Source of the DNA: Streptomyces sp. NBC_00247
GTDB taxonomy: Bacteria > Actinomycetota > Actinomycetes > Streptomycetales > Streptomycetaceae
DNA: 64,000 nucleotides
NCBI RefSeq assembly: GCF_036188265.1
Contig: NZ_CP108093.1
Location: 1,488,001-1,552,000 of the forward strand
Direction of reading: 5' to 3'
Part shown: positions 47,899 to 58,049 of the stretch, in pieces
Numbering within the stretch: position 1 is the first letter of the stretch
Layout: the number at the start of each line of letters is the position of its first letter
Position numbers and translations under genes: made by a program
Notes under the pieces: model-generated
The model's input: the letters and a program-made list of their open reading frames with translations, nothing else
Databases searched by the model: none
What the model was told of the DNA's origin: nothing

Positions 47899-48186
47899 TC
47901 ATTTTTCCTGCGGTGCCACCCGCTCGACGAACCGCTGCAACGCGGAGGTGTCGAACGGCCCCTTGGCCTTGAAGGCCCGGGGGAATGCCCGGCGGCGGAC
48001 CGCCAGGTCGAGACAGACAGATGCCGGGTGCACATAGGCACCCCGGCCGGGCAGCGTACCGCGTGGATCAGGCGCACAAGCGCCCTCGTCCACCACGATG
48101 CGCAGCAACTCGCTCTTGGCCGCTCGCTCCCGGCATCCCACACAGGTGCGTTCGGGACAAGCGCGGGCTTGCGTCCGGCCAGACAC
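47899..48186 (-). CDS. ylxR: YlxR (DUF448) family protein
   Basis: A 95-residue basic protein with the DUF448 motif ERTCVGCRERAAKSELLRIV and GRGAYVHP, predicted to bind RNA or nucleoprotein. It lies between nusA and infB as in most bacteria. The GTG at 48186 follows GGGGAGG. The Cys pair in CVGC is typical. Function is not established beyond the family. Confidence 0.92.
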   Translation of the reverse strand: MSGRTQARACPERTCVGCRERAAKSELLRIVVDEGACAPDPRGTLPGRGAYVHPASVCLDLAVRRRAFPRAFKAKGPFDTSALQRFVERVAPQEK

Positions 48187-48397
48187 GGCTAAGTCTACCT
48201 CCCCGCGCCGACCTCACCCCTTTGGGGCAAAAATCGAACGGATGTTGTTGTGATCTCCAGCGGGTTACCGCGTCGATCTATTCCTCGCGGCCCCTCAGGG
48301 CCCCGGTTCCACCGGGGGCGCCCACCCTCGCGGGCGGCACCGCTCCGGCGGCCCGGCCGCGGAGGTACGGCTCCGGCAGCCGGTGACCGTACGGCGG

Positions 48398-49438
48398 TCA
48401 GCCGCGCTCCGAACGCTCCCGGGCCCGCTCGGCCCGCTCACGGTCGGCGACGTCGCGCTCCTCGTCCGTCTCGGTGTCCGGGCGGATGTCGATGCGCCAG
48501 CCGGTGAGGCGGGCGGCCAGACGGGCGTTCTGCCCCTCCTTGCCGATCGCCAGCGAGAGCTGGTAGTCGGGCACGGTCACCCGGGCGGAGCGGGCGCCGA
48601 GGTCAACGACCTCGACCTTGCTCACCCGCGCGGGGGACAGCGCGTTGGCGACCATCTCGGCCGGGTCGTCGGACCAGTCCACGATGTCGATCTTCTCGCC
48701 GTGCAGCTCGGCCATGACGTTGCGGACACGGCCGCCCATCGGGCCGATGCAGGCGCCCTTGGGGTTGAGCCCGGACCGGGTGGAGCGGACCGCGATCTTG
48801 GTGCGGTGGCCGGCCTCGCGGGCGATGGCGCAGATCTCGACGGAACCGTCGGCGATCTCCGGGACCTCCAGCGCGAAGAGCTTCTTCACCAGGTTGGGGT
48901 GGGTGCGCGACAGCGTCACGGACGGGCCGCGAACACCCTTGGCCACCCGGACGACGTAGGTGCGCAGCCGCAGACCGTGGGTGTACTCCTCGCCCGGCAC
49001 CTGCTCCTGCACCGGCAGGATGGCTTCGAGCTTGCCGATGTCGACGAGGACGTTGCGCGGGTCCTTGCCCTGCTGGACCACGCCGGTGACGACGTCGCCC
49101 TCGTGGCCCGCGTACTCGCCGAAGGTCCGGTCGTCCTCGGCGTCGCGCAGCCGCTGCAGGATGACCTGCTTGGCGGTGGTCGCCGCGATGCGGCCGAAGC
49201 CGGACGGGGTGTCGTCGAACTCCTTGGCCTCCTGGCCCTCTTCCAGGTCGGCCGGGTCCTCCGTCGCCCAGACGGTGACGTGGCCGTTGCGGTCCAGCTC
49301 CACGCGCGCCCGGCGGAAGCTGCCGTCCGTGCGGTGGTACGCGATGAGGAGGGCCGACTCGATCGCCCCGACGAGCACGTCGAACGGGATTCCCTTGTCC
49401 TGCGCCAAGCCCTTCAGAAGCTTCACATCGATGTCCAC
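48398..49438 (-). CDS. nusA: Transcription termination/antitermination factor NusA
   Basis: Binds RNA polymerase and nascent RNA to control pausing and termination. The 346-residue protein has an N-terminal polymerase-binding domain (about 1-105), S1 (about 110-185), KH1 (GPMGGRVR near 230) and KH2 ([11 protein letters not shown] near 300). The GTG at 49438 is two bases past the rimP stop. The Arg/Glu-rich tail replaces the acidic repeats of E. coli. Identity is secure. Confidence 0.96.
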   Translation of the reverse strand: MDIDVKLLKGLAQDKGIPFDVLVGAIESALLIAYHRTDGSFRRARVELDRNGHVTVWATEDPADLEEGQEAKEFDDTPSGFGRIAATTAKQVILQRLRDAEDDRTFGEYAGHEGDVVTGVVQQGKDPRNVLVDIGKLEAILPVQEQVPGEEYTHGLRLRTYVVRVAKGVRGPSVTLSRTHPNLVKKLFALEVPEIADGSVEICAIAREAGHRTKIAVRSTRSGLNPKGACIGPMGGRVRNVMAELHGEKIDIVDWSDDPAEMVANALSPARVSKVEVVDLGARSARVTVPDYQLSLAIGKEGQNARLAARLTGWRIDIRPDTETDEERDVADRERAERARERSERG

Positions 49439-49440
49439 GG

Positions 49441-49947
49441 CTACGCCTCCTCTTCCTTCTTGTCCTTGCGGTTGAATTCGATCTCCACGCGCGCCTTGTC
49501 GATCTCGGCGAAGGCGATCCGGCGTGCGGTGGGCTTGCGGCCCTTGACGCCCGGGATCTCCAGGTCGAGGCCCTCGTCGTCGGCCTCCAGGATGCGCGCG
49601 ATCAACTCGTCGGCGCCCGCCTCGGCGGTCAGCTTGAACTTGACCAGCCGGCCGGTGGCGCGGACGTAGTGGCGGTGCTCGGTCAACGGGCGGTCGGCGC
49701 CCGGCGAGCTCACTTCCAGGACGTACTCGTCCTCGCCCATCGCGTCGGTCTCGTCGAGCTTCTCGGAGAGGGAGCGGCTCAGCTCCGCGCAGGTGTCGAG
49801 TTCGACGCCGTCGTCCGAATCGACGACGATCCGCAGCACACGGCGGCGGCCGGCCCGGGACACCTCGATCTCTTCGAGGTCGAGCTGTGCGGCGGCGACG
49901 AGCGGTTCGAGCAGCCCGCGCAGCCTCTCGCTCTGGTTGGTGCTCAT
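49441..49947 (-). CDS. rimP: Ribosome maturation factor RimP
   Basis: Assists 30S assembly. The 168-residue protein has the N-terminal alpha-beta domain with the [20 protein letters not shown] motif and [15 protein letters not shown], and an Lys/Glu-rich end. It starts the rimP-nusA-ylxR-infB operon. The ATG at 49947 is followed closely by nusA. The spacer to 50123 is divergent and should carry the operon promoter; no clear boxes were identified. Identity is secure. Confidence 0.95.
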   Translation of the reverse strand: MSTNQSERLRGLLEPLVAAAQLDLEEIEVSRAGRRRVLRIVVDSDDGVELDTCAELSRSLSEKLDETDAMGEDEYVLEVSSPGADRPLTEHRHYVRATGRLVKFKLTAEAGADELIARILEADDEGLDLEIPGVKGRKPTARRIAFAEIDKARVEIEFNRKDKKEEEA

Positions 49948-50123
49948 CCGGGTGACTCCTCGGCCGCGTCTGCTGTTGTGGGGATCGTCGTGCGTCAGGA
50001 CAAAGGGTATCCGGTCGCGGGGGGTGTTGCCGTCCTCAGGGCGCCCTCGCGCGGGTACGCTCGCCTGCGGTGATCACTTCAGGACAGATCCTGTCAGGAC
50101 TTGTTCAGGCCCGAAGGAGAAAA

Positions 50124-50717
50124 GTGCGGCGCACGGGGACGACGCGCAGGGGGGCACTCACCGCCGCCGGGGCGCTCGCGGCGGGAGGGGTGCTGGCGGG
50201 CTGCGACGGCGAGGAGCGGTCGCCGTCCGGGCGGACCGGGACCGCCCGGACCGTCCGGACGAGCCCGGAGCAGAGACTGCGGACGGCCGGCGTGCGGACC
50301 AGCGCCGCCCTGCTGGCGCGGTACGACGAGGTCGCCGCCGCCCACCCCGTCACCGACGCCGGGCTCGCCCCGCTGCGAGCGGCCGTACGCCAGCACGCCG
50401 AGGCGCTCGCCGAGGGCACCACGAGTCCGTCGCCGAGCCCGTCGGCGACCGACCCGGCCCCGCTGCCCTCCGCGACCGCCGCGCCCTCGACCGAGGCGGT
50501 CGGCAGCACCCCCGCCCCGTCCGCCACCCCGGCGGGGGATGCGCGGACGGCGCTGAAGGAGCTGGCGGCCGAGGCCCGGCGGGCGGGCGACGCGCACACC
50601 GCCGCGCTGCTGGAGGCGGAACCCGAGCTGTCCCGGCTGCTGGCGTCGGTCGCCGCCGCCTGCGGCGTGCACGCGTACCTGCTGACCGAACTGGCCAAGG
50701 AGACCCCGGCATCATGA
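50124..50717 (+). CDS. Putative Tat-type lipoprotein
   Basis: A 197-residue protein with a twin-arginine-like N-terminus (TTRRGALTAAG), a hydrophobic stretch and lipobox LAGC at about residue 27. The mature part has a helical segment and a Ser/Pro/Thr/Ala linker, then a second helical segment ending ELAKETPAS. GAAGGAGA precedes the GTG at 50124. The stop overlaps the DUF4439 gene. The partner is a ferritin-like DUF4439 protein, so a shared role at the membrane is possible. I do not recognise a named family. Confidence 0.7.
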   Translation: MRRTGTTRRGALTAAGALAAGGVLAGCDGEERSPSGRTGTARTVRTSPEQRLRTAGVRTSAALLARYDEVAAAHPVTDAGLAPLRAAVRQHAEALAEGTTSPSPSPSATDPAPLPSATAAPSTEAVGSTPAPSATPAGDARTALKELAAEARRAGDAHTAALLEAEPELSRLLASVAAACGVHAYLLTELAKETPAS

Positions 50718-51196
50718 CGGCCCAGGCACTGAAGGCGGCGCAGGCCGCCCTGGCCGCCGAGCACGCGGCCGTGTACGGCTACGGCGTGGTGGGTGCGCGC
50801 GCCTCCGGCAGCCGCCGCTCCGAGGCGACGGGCGCGTACCACGCGCACCGGGCCCGCCGGGACGCCCTCGCCCGGGCGGTGCGGGACCTGGGCGGTGTAC
50901 CGGTGGCGGCGGACGCCGCGTACGCTCTGCCGTTCGCGGTGCGTGACGGTGCGGCAGCGCTCCGGCTGGCGGCCGTCCTGGAGGACGGCGTCGCGGGTGC
51001 CTGCGCCGACCTCGTACGCGCCACGGAGGGCACCGCCCGGCGGGACGCCGCGCTCGCCCTGCGGGAGGCCGCCGTGCGCGCGGCCCACTGGCGGGGCTCC
51101 GGCACGGCCTTCCCCGGGCTCGCGGAACGGGCCGGGCGGGCGGGGACCGGGTCCCCCTCTCCCCTGGAGGCCGCGGGCGCCGCCGGGACGCATTGA
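50714..51196 (+). CDS. DUF4439 ferritin-like protein
   Basis: A 160-residue helical protein with the DUF4439 pattern: an EHAAVYGYGVVGAR motif (about 16-29) and two further helices with acidic residues (LEDGVAGACADLVRAT). Ferritin-like carboxylate ligands (E16 and E-containing helices) suggest metal binding. Start overlaps the lipoprotein stop (ATGA). Function is unknown; it may bind iron. No signal peptide of its own is seen. Confidence 0.8.
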   Translation: MTAQALKAAQAALAAEHAAVYGYGVVGARASGSRRSEATGAYHAHRARRDALARAVRDLGGVPVAADAAYALPFAVRDGAAALRLAAVLEDGVAGACADLVRATEGTARRDAALALREAAVRAAHWRGSGTAFPGLAERAGRAGTGSPSPLEAAGAAGTH

Positions 51197-51237
51197 GACG
51201 GGTCACTGGACCGGCCTCGGAAAGGTACAGGTCAGGT

Positions 51238-52167
51238 ATGGGTTTCGAACCGCCGCAACGTCTGGCGCGGGCGCTGGAGGAGCAGTACGGGAGGGCCGCG
51301 GCCGACGCGTGGCTGGGCTCGCTCGGCGCACTGGTGGAGGCGGAACTGTCCGCCGGCGGCCGGGACCTCTCCGTCGACCGGGTGGCCGCCCCCGGCGGGC
51401 GTACCAGCGTGGTCCTGCTGGTACGCCGGGCGGACGACACCCCGGCCGCGCTGAAGATCGCCCCGCCCGGGGCGGCGCCGGACGCCGAGCGCGCCGCACT
51501 GGCCCACTGGAACGGCTGGGGCTCGGTACGCCTGCTGTCGCCGCCCGACGCCGCGCCCGGGGCGGAGCCCGGCGGCGGGATGCTGCTGGAACGCCTGCAT
51601 CCGGAGGTGTCGCTGCGTTCGCTGCCGGAGGCCAAGGCCCTGCTGGAGGCGGCGGGCACCGTGCGCAGACTCTGGGTGACACCGCCCGAGGGGCACGCGT
51701 TCGAGACGGTCGCGGAACGGACCGGGCGGCGGACCGGCGCGATGCGTGCGTTCGCCGCCGGGGACCCGGAGCTGGCGCCCCTGGTGGAGGCGGCGCTGAC
51801 GGTCCGCGAGGAGCTGGTCGCGGACCCCGCCGAGGAGTTGCTGCTGCACGGCAACTTCCGCCAGAGCAAGGTGCTGTCGGGCGAGCGGGCGCCCTGGCTG
51901 ACGGTCGGGCCGGAGCCGCTGGTGGGTGAGCGCGCCTACGACCTCGCGCGTCTGGTGCGCGACCGGGTGGAGGACCTGATCGCCTCGCCGGGCGGGCCCG
52001 CGACCGCGCGGCGCCGGGTGCGCAAGCTGGCGGACTCGCTGGAGGTGGGCCAGGAGCGGCTGCACGGCTGGACGCTGTTCCGTGCGGTGGAGTCGGGCAC
52101 CCGGGCACTGGCCGAGGGGCGGCGGCAGACCGGCGAGATGTCGCTGGAGTTCGCCGGCTGGCTCTGA
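51238..52167 (+). CDS. Aminoglycoside phosphotransferase-like protein with degenerate active site
   Basis: A 309-residue protein related to APH(6)/streptomycin-6-kinase-like proteins. The catalytic loop normally HGDxxxxN reads LLHGNFRQSKVL (Asp to Asn and Asn to Lys), and the DP metal motif reads VGPEPLVGERAYDL (Gly before Pro). The N-lobe Lys in AALKIAPPG is kept. Loss of three catalytic residues makes kinase activity doubtful. It may be a pseudo-kinase acting by binding. The ATG at 51238 follows AAAGGTACAGG. A very strong terminator follows. It is flanked by DUF4439 and proS, with no clear operon link. Confidence 0.75.
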   Translation: MGFEPPQRLARALEEQYGRAAADAWLGSLGALVEAELSAGGRDLSVDRVAAPGGRTSVVLLVRRADDTPAALKIAPPGAAPDAERAALAHWNGWGSVRLLSPPDAAPGAEPGGGMLLERLHPEVSLRSLPEAKALLEAAGTVRRLWVTPPEGHAFETVAERTGRRTGAMRAFAAGDPELAPLVEAALTVREELVADPAEELLLHGNFRQSKVLSGERAPWLTVGPEPLVGERAYDLARLVRDRVEDLIASPGGPATARRRVRKLADSLEVGQERLHGWTLFRAVESGTRALAEGRRQTGEMSLEFAGWL

Positions 52168-52180
52168 CCCGCGCTTCCCC

Positions 52181-52242
52181 GCCCTTGGTACGGACGAACC
52201 CCCCGCGCACCGGGTGCGCGGGGGGTTCGTCGTACCAAGGGC
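52181..52242. terminator. Very strong bidirectional terminator between the APH-like gene and proS
   Basis: 29 paired bases with a single bulged G (52181-52210 with 52214-52242) and a 3-base loop. It lies 14 bases past the APH-like stop and 8 bases past the proS stop, serving convergent genes. Confidence 0.9.
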
Positions 52243-52249
52243 CGGAAGG

Positions 52250-53953
52250 TCAGCCCAGGTCGGCGGCGATGCGGGCGATCGCCTCGTCGACGGTGAGCTC
52301 CTCGCGCTCGCCGGTGCGGCGGTCCTTGAGCTCGACCACGCCTTCGGCGGAGCGGCGGCCCGCGACGAGGATGGTCGGCACGCCGATCAGCTCGGCGTCG
52401 GTGAACTTCACACCCGGGGAGACACCGGCGCGGTCGTCGACCAGCACCCGGGCGCCCGCCGCCTTCAGCTTCTCGGAGACCTCCAGGGCCAGCTCGGTCT
52501 GGAGCGCCTTGCCCGCGGCGACGACGTGCACGTCGGCCGGGGCGATCTCGCGGGGCCAGCACAGGCCCTTGTCGTCGGCGGTCTGCTCGGCGAGGGCGGC
52601 CACCGCACGGGAGACGCCGATGCCGTAGGAGCCCATCGTGACGCGGACCGGCTTGCCCTGCTGGCCGAGGACGTCGAGGTTGAAGATGTCGGCGTACTTG
52701 CGGCCGAGCTGGAAGATGTGGCCGATCTCGATGGCACGGTCCACCTGGAGGCCGGTGCCGCACTTCGGGCAGGGGTCGCCCGCCTCGACGACGACGACGT
52801 CGAGGTAGTCGTCCACCTCGAAGTCGCGGCCCGCGACGACGTTCTTCGCGTGCTTGCCGTCCTTGTTGGCGCCGGTGATCCAGGAGGTGCCGGCGGCGAC
52901 GCGGGGGTCGGCGATGTAGCGGACCTTCTCCAGGCCCTGCGGGCCGACGTAACCGCGCACCAGGTCGGGGCGGCCCACGAAGTCCTCGGCGGTGACCAGC
53001 TCCACCACGGCCGGGGCCAGGTGCTCGCCGAGCTTGCCGAGGTCGACCTCGCGGTCACCGGGGACGCCCACGGCGACGATCTCGCCGTCGACCTTGACCA
53101 GGAGGTTCTTCAGGGTGGCGGAGGCCGGGACGCCGAGGTGGGCGGCGAGGGTCTCGATGGTCGGGGTGTCCGGGGTGTCCAGCTCCTCGACCGGGCCGTG
53201 CGCCGAGCCGTCCACGGCGGTGGCCTTGAAGGTCACGGCCTCGGTGTTGGCTGCGTAGTCGCAGTTCGGGCAGTCGACGAAGGTGTCCTCGCCGGCGGGC
53301 GCCGGGGCGAGGAACTCCTCGGAGGCGGAGCCGCCCATGGCGCCGGAGACGGCGGAGACGATGCGGTGGTCGAGGCCGAGGCGCTCGAAGATCCGGATGT
53401 ACGCGGCGCGGTGCAGCCGGTACGCCTCGGCCAGGCCCTCGTCGGTGGTGTCGAAGGAGTACGAGTCCTTCATCTGGAACTCGCGGCCGCGCAGCACACC
53501 GGCGCGGGGGCGGGCCTCGTCGCGGTACTTGGTCTGGATCTGGTACAGGATCACCGGCAGGTCCTTGTAGGACGAACACATGTCCTTGACGACCTGGGTG
53601 AAGATCTCCTCGTGGGTGGGGCCGAGGAGGTAGTCCGCGCCCTTGCGGTCCTTGAGGCGGAAGAGCAGGTCGCCGTACTCGTCGTACCGGCCGCTCGCCT
53701 CGTACGCCTCCTTGGGCAGCAGCGCGGGGAGCAGCACCTCCTGGCCGCCGATGGCGTCCATCTCCTCGCGGACGACGCGGGTGATGTTCTCCAGGACCTT
53801 CTTGCCGAGCGGCAGCCAGGACCAGATACCGGCGGCGGTGCGGCGGACGTAACCGGCCCGGACGAGCAGCTTGTGGTTGAGCGTCTCGGCGTCCGCCGGG
53901 TCGTCGCGCAGTGTCTTGATCATCAATCGGGACATGCGCTGGACCTGGGCCAT
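52250..53953 (-). CDS. proS: Prolyl-tRNA synthetase
   Basis: Charges tRNA-Pro. At 567 residues it is the bacterial type with an INS editing domain (about 225-380) between class II motifs 2 and 3. Motif 1 region ([16 protein letters not shown]), TxE (GPTHEEIF) and motif 2 ([22 protein letters not shown]) are intact, and the anticodon-binding domain ends the chain. The ATG at 53953 precedes [21 protein letters not shown] hairpin lies in the leader, but no T-box features are visible. Identity is secure. Confidence 0.97.
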   Translation of the reverse strand: MAQVQRMSRLMIKTLRDDPADAETLNHKLLVRAGYVRRTAAGIWSWLPLGKKVLENITRVVREEMDAIGGQEVLLPALLPKEAYEASGRYDEYGDLLFRLKDRKGADYLLGPTHEEIFTQVVKDMCSSYKDLPVILYQIQTKYRDEARPRAGVLRGREFQMKDSYSFDTTDEGLAEAYRLHRAAYIRIFERLGLDHRIVSAVSGAMGGSASEEFLAPAPAGEDTFVDCPNCDYAANTEAVTFKATAVDGSAHGPVEELDTPDTPTIETLAAHLGVPASATLKNLLVKVDGEIVAVGVPGDREVDLGKLGEHLAPAVVELVTAEDFVGRPDLVRGYVGPQGLEKVRYIADPRVAAGTSWITGANKDGKHAKNVVAGRDFEVDDYLDVVVVEAGDPCPKCGTGLQVDRAIEIGHIFQLGRKYADIFNLDVLGQQGKPVRVTMGSYGIGVSRAVAALAEQTADDKGLCWPREIAPADVHVVAAGKALQTELALEVSEKLKAAGARVLVDDRAGVSPGVKFTDAELIGVPTILVAGRRSAEGVVELKDRRTGEREELTVDEAIARIAADLG

Positions 53954-53979
53954 GGTGAACTCCTGCTCGACTGTGTCTT

Positions 53980-53997
53980 CCGGGGGGACGCCCCCGG
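53980..53997 (-). other. GC hairpin upstream of proS
   Basis: A 7-bp perfect stem (CCGGGGG at 53980-53986 with its complement at 53991-53997) and a 4-base loop, 26 bases before the proS start and 57 bases past the stop of the GNAT gene. It may terminate the GNAT transcript or regulate proS. Confidence 0.4.
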
Positions 53998-54054
53998 ACC
54001 CCCGAAGGTGATGGCCCCGAGATTAGCCGGGCGGCGGGTGCGGGCGGAAATCCG

Positions 54055-54618
54055 TCAGATTCCGCGGCGCAGTGGCAGCGGGGCTCCCATGACGGCGTAC
54101 GGCAGCGGGGCGCTGGGGAAGACCACCTGCCGGGCGAGGTCGCGGTAGCCGAGAGAGCGGTAGAGACCGCGTGCGGGGCTGTCGGTGTCGATGGCCGACA
54201 GGATGGAGCGCGGCTCGGCGGCGGAGTCGGTCAGCCCGGTGATGAGGGCGCGGCCGATGCCGTGCTGCTGGAAGCCGGGGTGGACGTGGAGTTCGGTGAT
54301 GACGAAGGAGTCGTCCAGCCACTCCTCGGTTCCCCGCTCGCGCAGGTAGGGCTCGACCACCCCCGACCACCAGTGGCCGCGGTCGTTGGGCAGCCCGTAG
54401 ACGAAGCCGAGCAGCCGTCCGGAGGGGGAGGTGGCGCCCAGCGCGCGGGCGCCGGGGAGGGTGAGGTGGCGCAGCACGATCTGGCGGCGTACGGCGACCT
54501 CCGGGGCGTCGAGCCCGAAGGCGAGGGCCTGCACCTGGAGCGCCTCGTCCACGCGGGACGCGAGGTCGAGCGGCCCGATCAGGGGTGGTTCGCTGAGGTC
54601 TCCGGGAAAGTGCGGCAT
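54055..54618 (-). CDS. GNAT family N-acetyltransferase
   Basis: A 187-residue acetyl-CoA-dependent transferase. Motif A (LHVHPGFQQHGIGRALI, about 110-126) has the Q-x-x-G-x-G pyrophosphate loop. A short C-terminal strand with GLYRSLGYRD follows. Substrate is unknown. It starts at ATG 54618 and lies upstream of proS on the same strand. Confidence 0.85.
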   Translation of the reverse strand: MPHFPGDLSEPPLIGPLDLASRVDEALQVQALAFGLDAPEVAVRRQIVLRHLTLPGARALGATSPSGRLLGFVYGLPNDRGHWWSGVVEPYLRERGTEEWLDDSFVITELHVHPGFQQHGIGRALITGLTDSAAEPRSILSAIDTDSPARGLYRSLGYRDLARQVVFPSAPLPYAVMGAPLPLRRGI

Positions 54619-54688
54619 GGCACGGGAGACTACTCCGGCCGCCCGGGAGGGCCTCGGGGGGCCGACCGGGGTGCGGTTCGGCGCGGGT

Positions 54689-55465
54689 TCAGTGCCCGGT
54701 GCCGTCCGGTTCCTCGGCCACGGGGAGCTTCTCCCCCGCCTCGACAGGCAGGTGGAGGCGGTTCTGCCGGGGCGGCATCGGGCAGTTGTACTGGTCCGAG
54801 AAGCCGCAGGGCGGTACGAAGGCGCGGTTGAAGTCGAGGGTGACCCGGTCGCTTCCGGCCTCGTGCGGGACGAAGAGGAACCGTCCGGCGCCGTAGGTGG
54901 AGTCGCCGTTGGTGGGGTCGCCGAAGACCAGCAGCAGGGTGCCGTCGTCGTCGAAGGCGCTCAGGGTGTAATCGGTGCCGTCCACGGTCAGCGCGATGTC
55001 GCCGGGGACGACCAGGTCGCGGGTGCCGCCGTTGTCGCGGATGTGCTCGAACGCGACCTTGCGGGCGCCTTCGACGGGCGTGTAGGCGGCGTCGAGCACC
55101 CAGGCCGGGTCGTACGGGAAGGTGTCGATCCGCTGGAAGGAGTGGATCGCGGGCGCCTCGGCGTCCCAGAAGCGCAGGAAGTGTTCGGGTGCTCCGCTGA
55201 CCGGCTCGGTCCGCTCCACGACCGTCACCGTGACGCTGCCGGGCAGGCCCTCGGCGGCGGCGACGGGGTCGGGCACCTCTCCGGGAGCCGTCGGGCGGGT
55301 CTCCACCAGGGCGAGGTTGCCGGTGGGCGCGGTGACGGAGGCGTGGCGCTCCTCGCGCCACGCCTCCCAGGCCGTACGGGCGTCCGCCCCCGCCGGGGCG
55401 GTGGTGGTGGGCGGGGCGGCGTGGTCGTCGGCGGGGGACGCGGTCTCGGTCATCGGCGTGCTCAT
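54689..55465 (-). CDS. DUF1684 family protein
   Basis: A 258-residue protein. The C-terminal half has the DUF1684 signature: GRFLFVPHEAG, then TLDFNRAFVPPCGFSDQYNCPMPP with two conserved Cys that may bind metal. N-terminal residues to about 30 are low-complexity (Thr/Pro/Ala). There is no signal peptide. Another in-frame ATG four codons in is an alternative start. Function is unknown. Neighbours are acetyltransferases. Confidence 0.82.
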   Translation of the reverse strand: MSTPMTETASPADDHAAPPTTTAPAGADARTAWEAWREERHASVTAPTGNLALVETRPTAPGEVPDPVAAAEGLPGSVTVTVVERTEPVSGAPEHFLRFWDAEAPAIHSFQRIDTFPYDPAWVLDAAYTPVEGARKVAFEHIRDNGGTRDLVVPGDIALTVDGTDYTLSAFDDDGTLLLVFGDPTNGDSTYGAGRFLFVPHEAGSDRVTLDFNRAFVPPCGFSDQYNCPMPPRQNRLHLPVEAGEKLPVAEEPDGTGH

Positions 55466-55634
55466 TCGCGTCGGAGGGCGGCGGCGTCCCGGACGTACCG
55501 GTCAGCGGCCCTCAGCGGTCCCCCTTGCCGACTATAGGTCGGCCGGGCGACGCCCACCGCACGGCCGGTGCACGAGGCGCGGCCGTCGTCGGAACCGGTA
55601 CGCACGCCCGGGGCGGGGCGCCCGGGGCGGGGCG

Positions 55635-56480
55635 TCAGAACAGGACGCTCATGAAGGCCCCGGTCTCCCGGAAGCCGACCCGGCTGTACGCCCGGCGGGC
55701 GGCGGTGTTGAAGTCGTTGACGTACAGGCTGACCAGCGGGGCCACGTCGGCGAGCGCGTGGTTGAGCACGGCGGACATCCCGGTCTCGGAGAGGCGCAGG
55801 CCCCGGAATTCCGGGGCGACCCAGACCCCCTGGATCTGGCAGGCCCGGTCGGTCGCCGCGCCGATCTCGGCCTTGAAGACGACCTTGCCGTCGTCGATGC
55901 GGGCGAACGAGCGGCCCGCGCCGATGAGTTCGGCGACCCGTGCCTGGTAGAGCAGTCCGCCGTCGCCCGCGAGCGGGGAGACCCCGACCTCCTCGGTGAA
56001 CATCGCCACGCAGGCGGGCAGGATCACGTCCATCTCGTCCTTGCGGATGCGGCGGACGTACGGATCGGGGTCCACGGTGGTGGAGGGGCGGTCGGTGACC
56101 ATCAGCGGCTGGTTGGCGCGGACCTCGCGGGCGGGCCCCCAGCCGGGTTCGAGCAGGCGCCACAGCAGTGCGGTGGCCTCGACCGGGCCGACGATGGAGG
56201 AGCAGCGGCGCCCGGCCCTGCGGGCGCGGTCCGCGAAGGCGCGTACGGCCTCGGGTCCCGCGCAGATGGGGACGAGGTTGGCACCGGAGTAGCAGAGCGA
56301 GCGGAGCATCCCGTCCGCGTACCAGCCCCACATCTCACCGCCGAGGCGCCAGGGGTCGAGCCCGGCGATCTGGACACGGGAGGTCACGAAGGCGTTGGCC
56401 ACGGGATCGCTCTCCAGAATGGCCAGAGCGGCGCCGAGGTCACTGGGTTCGAGGACCCGGGTGGTGGTGTGCGTCAACAC
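55635..56480 (-). CDS. DUF4081 and GNAT acetyltransferase
   Basis: A 281-residue protein with an N-terminal DUF4081-type domain (about 10-125) and a C-terminal GNAT domain (about 140-275; GVWVAPEFRGLRLSETGMSAV as motif A, AARRAYSRVGFRETG as motif B). The GTG at 56480 reads LTHTTTRVLEPSDLG. It lies about 200 bases downstream of ispG on the same strand. Substrate is unknown; the pairing with ispG is common in actinomycetes, from memory. Confidence 0.85.
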   Translation of the reverse strand: MLTHTTTRVLEPSDLGAALAILESDPVANAFVTSRVQIAGLDPWRLGGEMWGWYADGMLRSLCYSGANLVPICAGPEAVRAFADRARRAGRRCSSIVGPVEATALLWRLLEPGWGPAREVRANQPLMVTDRPSTTVDPDPYVRRIRKDEMDVILPACVAMFTEEVGVSPLAGDGGLLYQARVAELIGAGRSFARIDDGKVVFKAEIGAATDRACQIQGVWVAPEFRGLRLSETGMSAVLNHALADVAPLVSLYVNDFNTAARRAYSRVGFRETGAFMSVLF

Positions 56481-56676
56481 GAGGGGGCCTCACCATACGG
56501 TCTGCTGATTTCCGCACTGTACCCAACAAGGCTGTGGGGCGCCGCCCGCATCCGAAGGCCGGGCAGCGGACCGCACGGAGCCGGCCGCGGGAACGCCGCC
56601 GCGCCCCGCCCGGACGGTGTCGTCCTGGCGGAGCGCGGAGGGTGCCGGCGCGGTCGGGTACGCCCCGGTGCGGTGG

Positions 56677-57831
56677 TCAGCTGACGGCGACCTGGGGCTC
56701 GCCCGAGGCGATGCCGTCCTTCTCCATCTGCTCGGCGATCTTCAGCGCCTCCTCGATGAGGGTCTCGACGATCTTCGACTCGGGGACGGTCTTGATGATC
56801 TCGCCCTTCACGAAGATCTGGCCCTTGCCGTTGCCGGAGGCGACGCCGAGGTCGGCCTCGCGGGCCTCGCCCGGACCGTTGACGACGCAGCCCATGACGG
56901 CGACGCGCAGCGGCACCTCCATGCCTTCGAGGCCGGCGCTGACCTGGTCGGCGAGCTTGTACACGTCGACCTGGGCGCGACCGCAGGACGGGCAGGAGAC
57001 GATCTCCAGGCGGCGCTGCTTGAGGTTGAGGGACTCCAGGATCTGGAGGCCGACCTTGACCTCCTCGGCCGGCGGGGCCGAGAGGGAGACGCGGATCGTG
57101 TCGCCGATGCCCTCGGAGAGCAGCGCGCCGAAGGCGACGGCGGACTTGATGGTGCCCTGGAACGCCGGTCCGGCCTCGGTGACGCCGAGGTGCAGCGGGT
57201 AGTCGCACGCGGCGGCCAGCTGGCGGTAGGCGTTGATCATGACCACCGGGTCGTTGTGCTTGACCGAGATCTTGATGTCCCGGAAGCCGTGCTCCTCGAA
57301 GAGGGACGCCTCCCAGAGGGCGGACTCGACCAGCGCCTCGGGGGTGGCCTTGCCGTACTTCTTCAGCAGACGGGCGTCGAGGGACCCGGCGTTCACGCCG
57401 ATCCGGATCGGGGTGCCCGCCGCGCCCGCGGCGCGGGCGATCTCCTTGACCTTGTCGTCGAACTGCTTGATGTTGCCCGGGTTGACCCGGACCGCGGCGC
57501 AGCCGGCGTCGATGGCGGCGAAGACGTACTTGGGCTGGAAGTGGATGTCGGCGATGACGGGGATCTGCGACTTCCTGGCGATGGTGGCCAGCGCGTCGGC
57601 GTCGTCCTGCGTGGGGCACGCCACCCGCACGATCTGGCAGCCGGAGGCGGTCAGCTCGGCGATCTGCTGGAGCGTCGCACCGATGTCCGAGGTGCGCGTC
57701 GTCGTCATCGACTGCACCGAGACGGGAGCGTCCCCGCCGACGGCCACCGATCCCACCTGGATCTGACGGCTGACGCGTCGGTCGGCGAGCTTGATCGGAA
57801 CGGCCGGCATTCCGAGAGAAATCGCAGTCAT
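56677..57831 (-). CDS. ispG: 4-hydroxy-3-methylbut-2-enyl diphosphate synthase (flavodoxin or ferredoxin)
   Basis: An iron-sulfur enzyme of the non-mevalonate isoprenoid path. The 384-residue protein has the TIM barrel (about 1-265) and a C-terminal reductase-like domain with cluster Cys in SCPSCGR and [10 protein letters not shown]. The ATG at 57831 matches the family start; the longer open frame has a poor N-terminus. The gene is downstream of rseP and dxr, the standard actinomycete isoprenoid cluster. Identity is secure. Confidence 0.96.
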   Translation of the reverse strand: MTAISLGMPAVPIKLADRRVSRQIQVGSVAVGGDAPVSVQSMTTTRTSDIGATLQQIAELTASGCQIVRVACPTQDDADALATIARKSQIPVIADIHFQPKYVFAAIDAGCAAVRVNPGNIKQFDDKVKEIARAAGAAGTPIRIGVNAGSLDARLLKKYGKATPEALVESALWEASLFEEHGFRDIKISVKHNDPVVMINAYRQLAAACDYPLHLGVTEAGPAFQGTIKSAVAFGALLSEGIGDTIRVSLSAPPAEEVKVGLQILESLNLKQRRLEIVSCPSCGRAQVDVYKLADQVSAGLEGMEVPLRVAVMGCVVNGPGEAREADLGVASGNGKGQIFVKGEIIKTVPESKIVETLIEEALKIAEQMEKDGIASGEPQVAVS

Positions 57832-58049
57832 GCGCTGAGCATCCCCAAGGTGTGGATCGAGGCCCGGAAATCGGCGGGCTACAGCTTTCGAGGTTACGGC
57901 ACCGAGGGCCCGGCGGACGCAGCACCCGGTTCGGAACGCCGACGGGTTCCGTCCGTGGGTGCGGCCGGACGCCACGGGTGCGCCCGGCCGCCACTCCTGC
58001 CCCGTGCCCGGCCATTCCCGCCGGGTTCACGAGGTCGGCGAGGTCACGG

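Noticed and set aside
53954..54054. T-box type riboswitch upstream of proS
   Set aside because: Only a short GC hairpin is present; no specifier loop or antiterminator pattern is visible.
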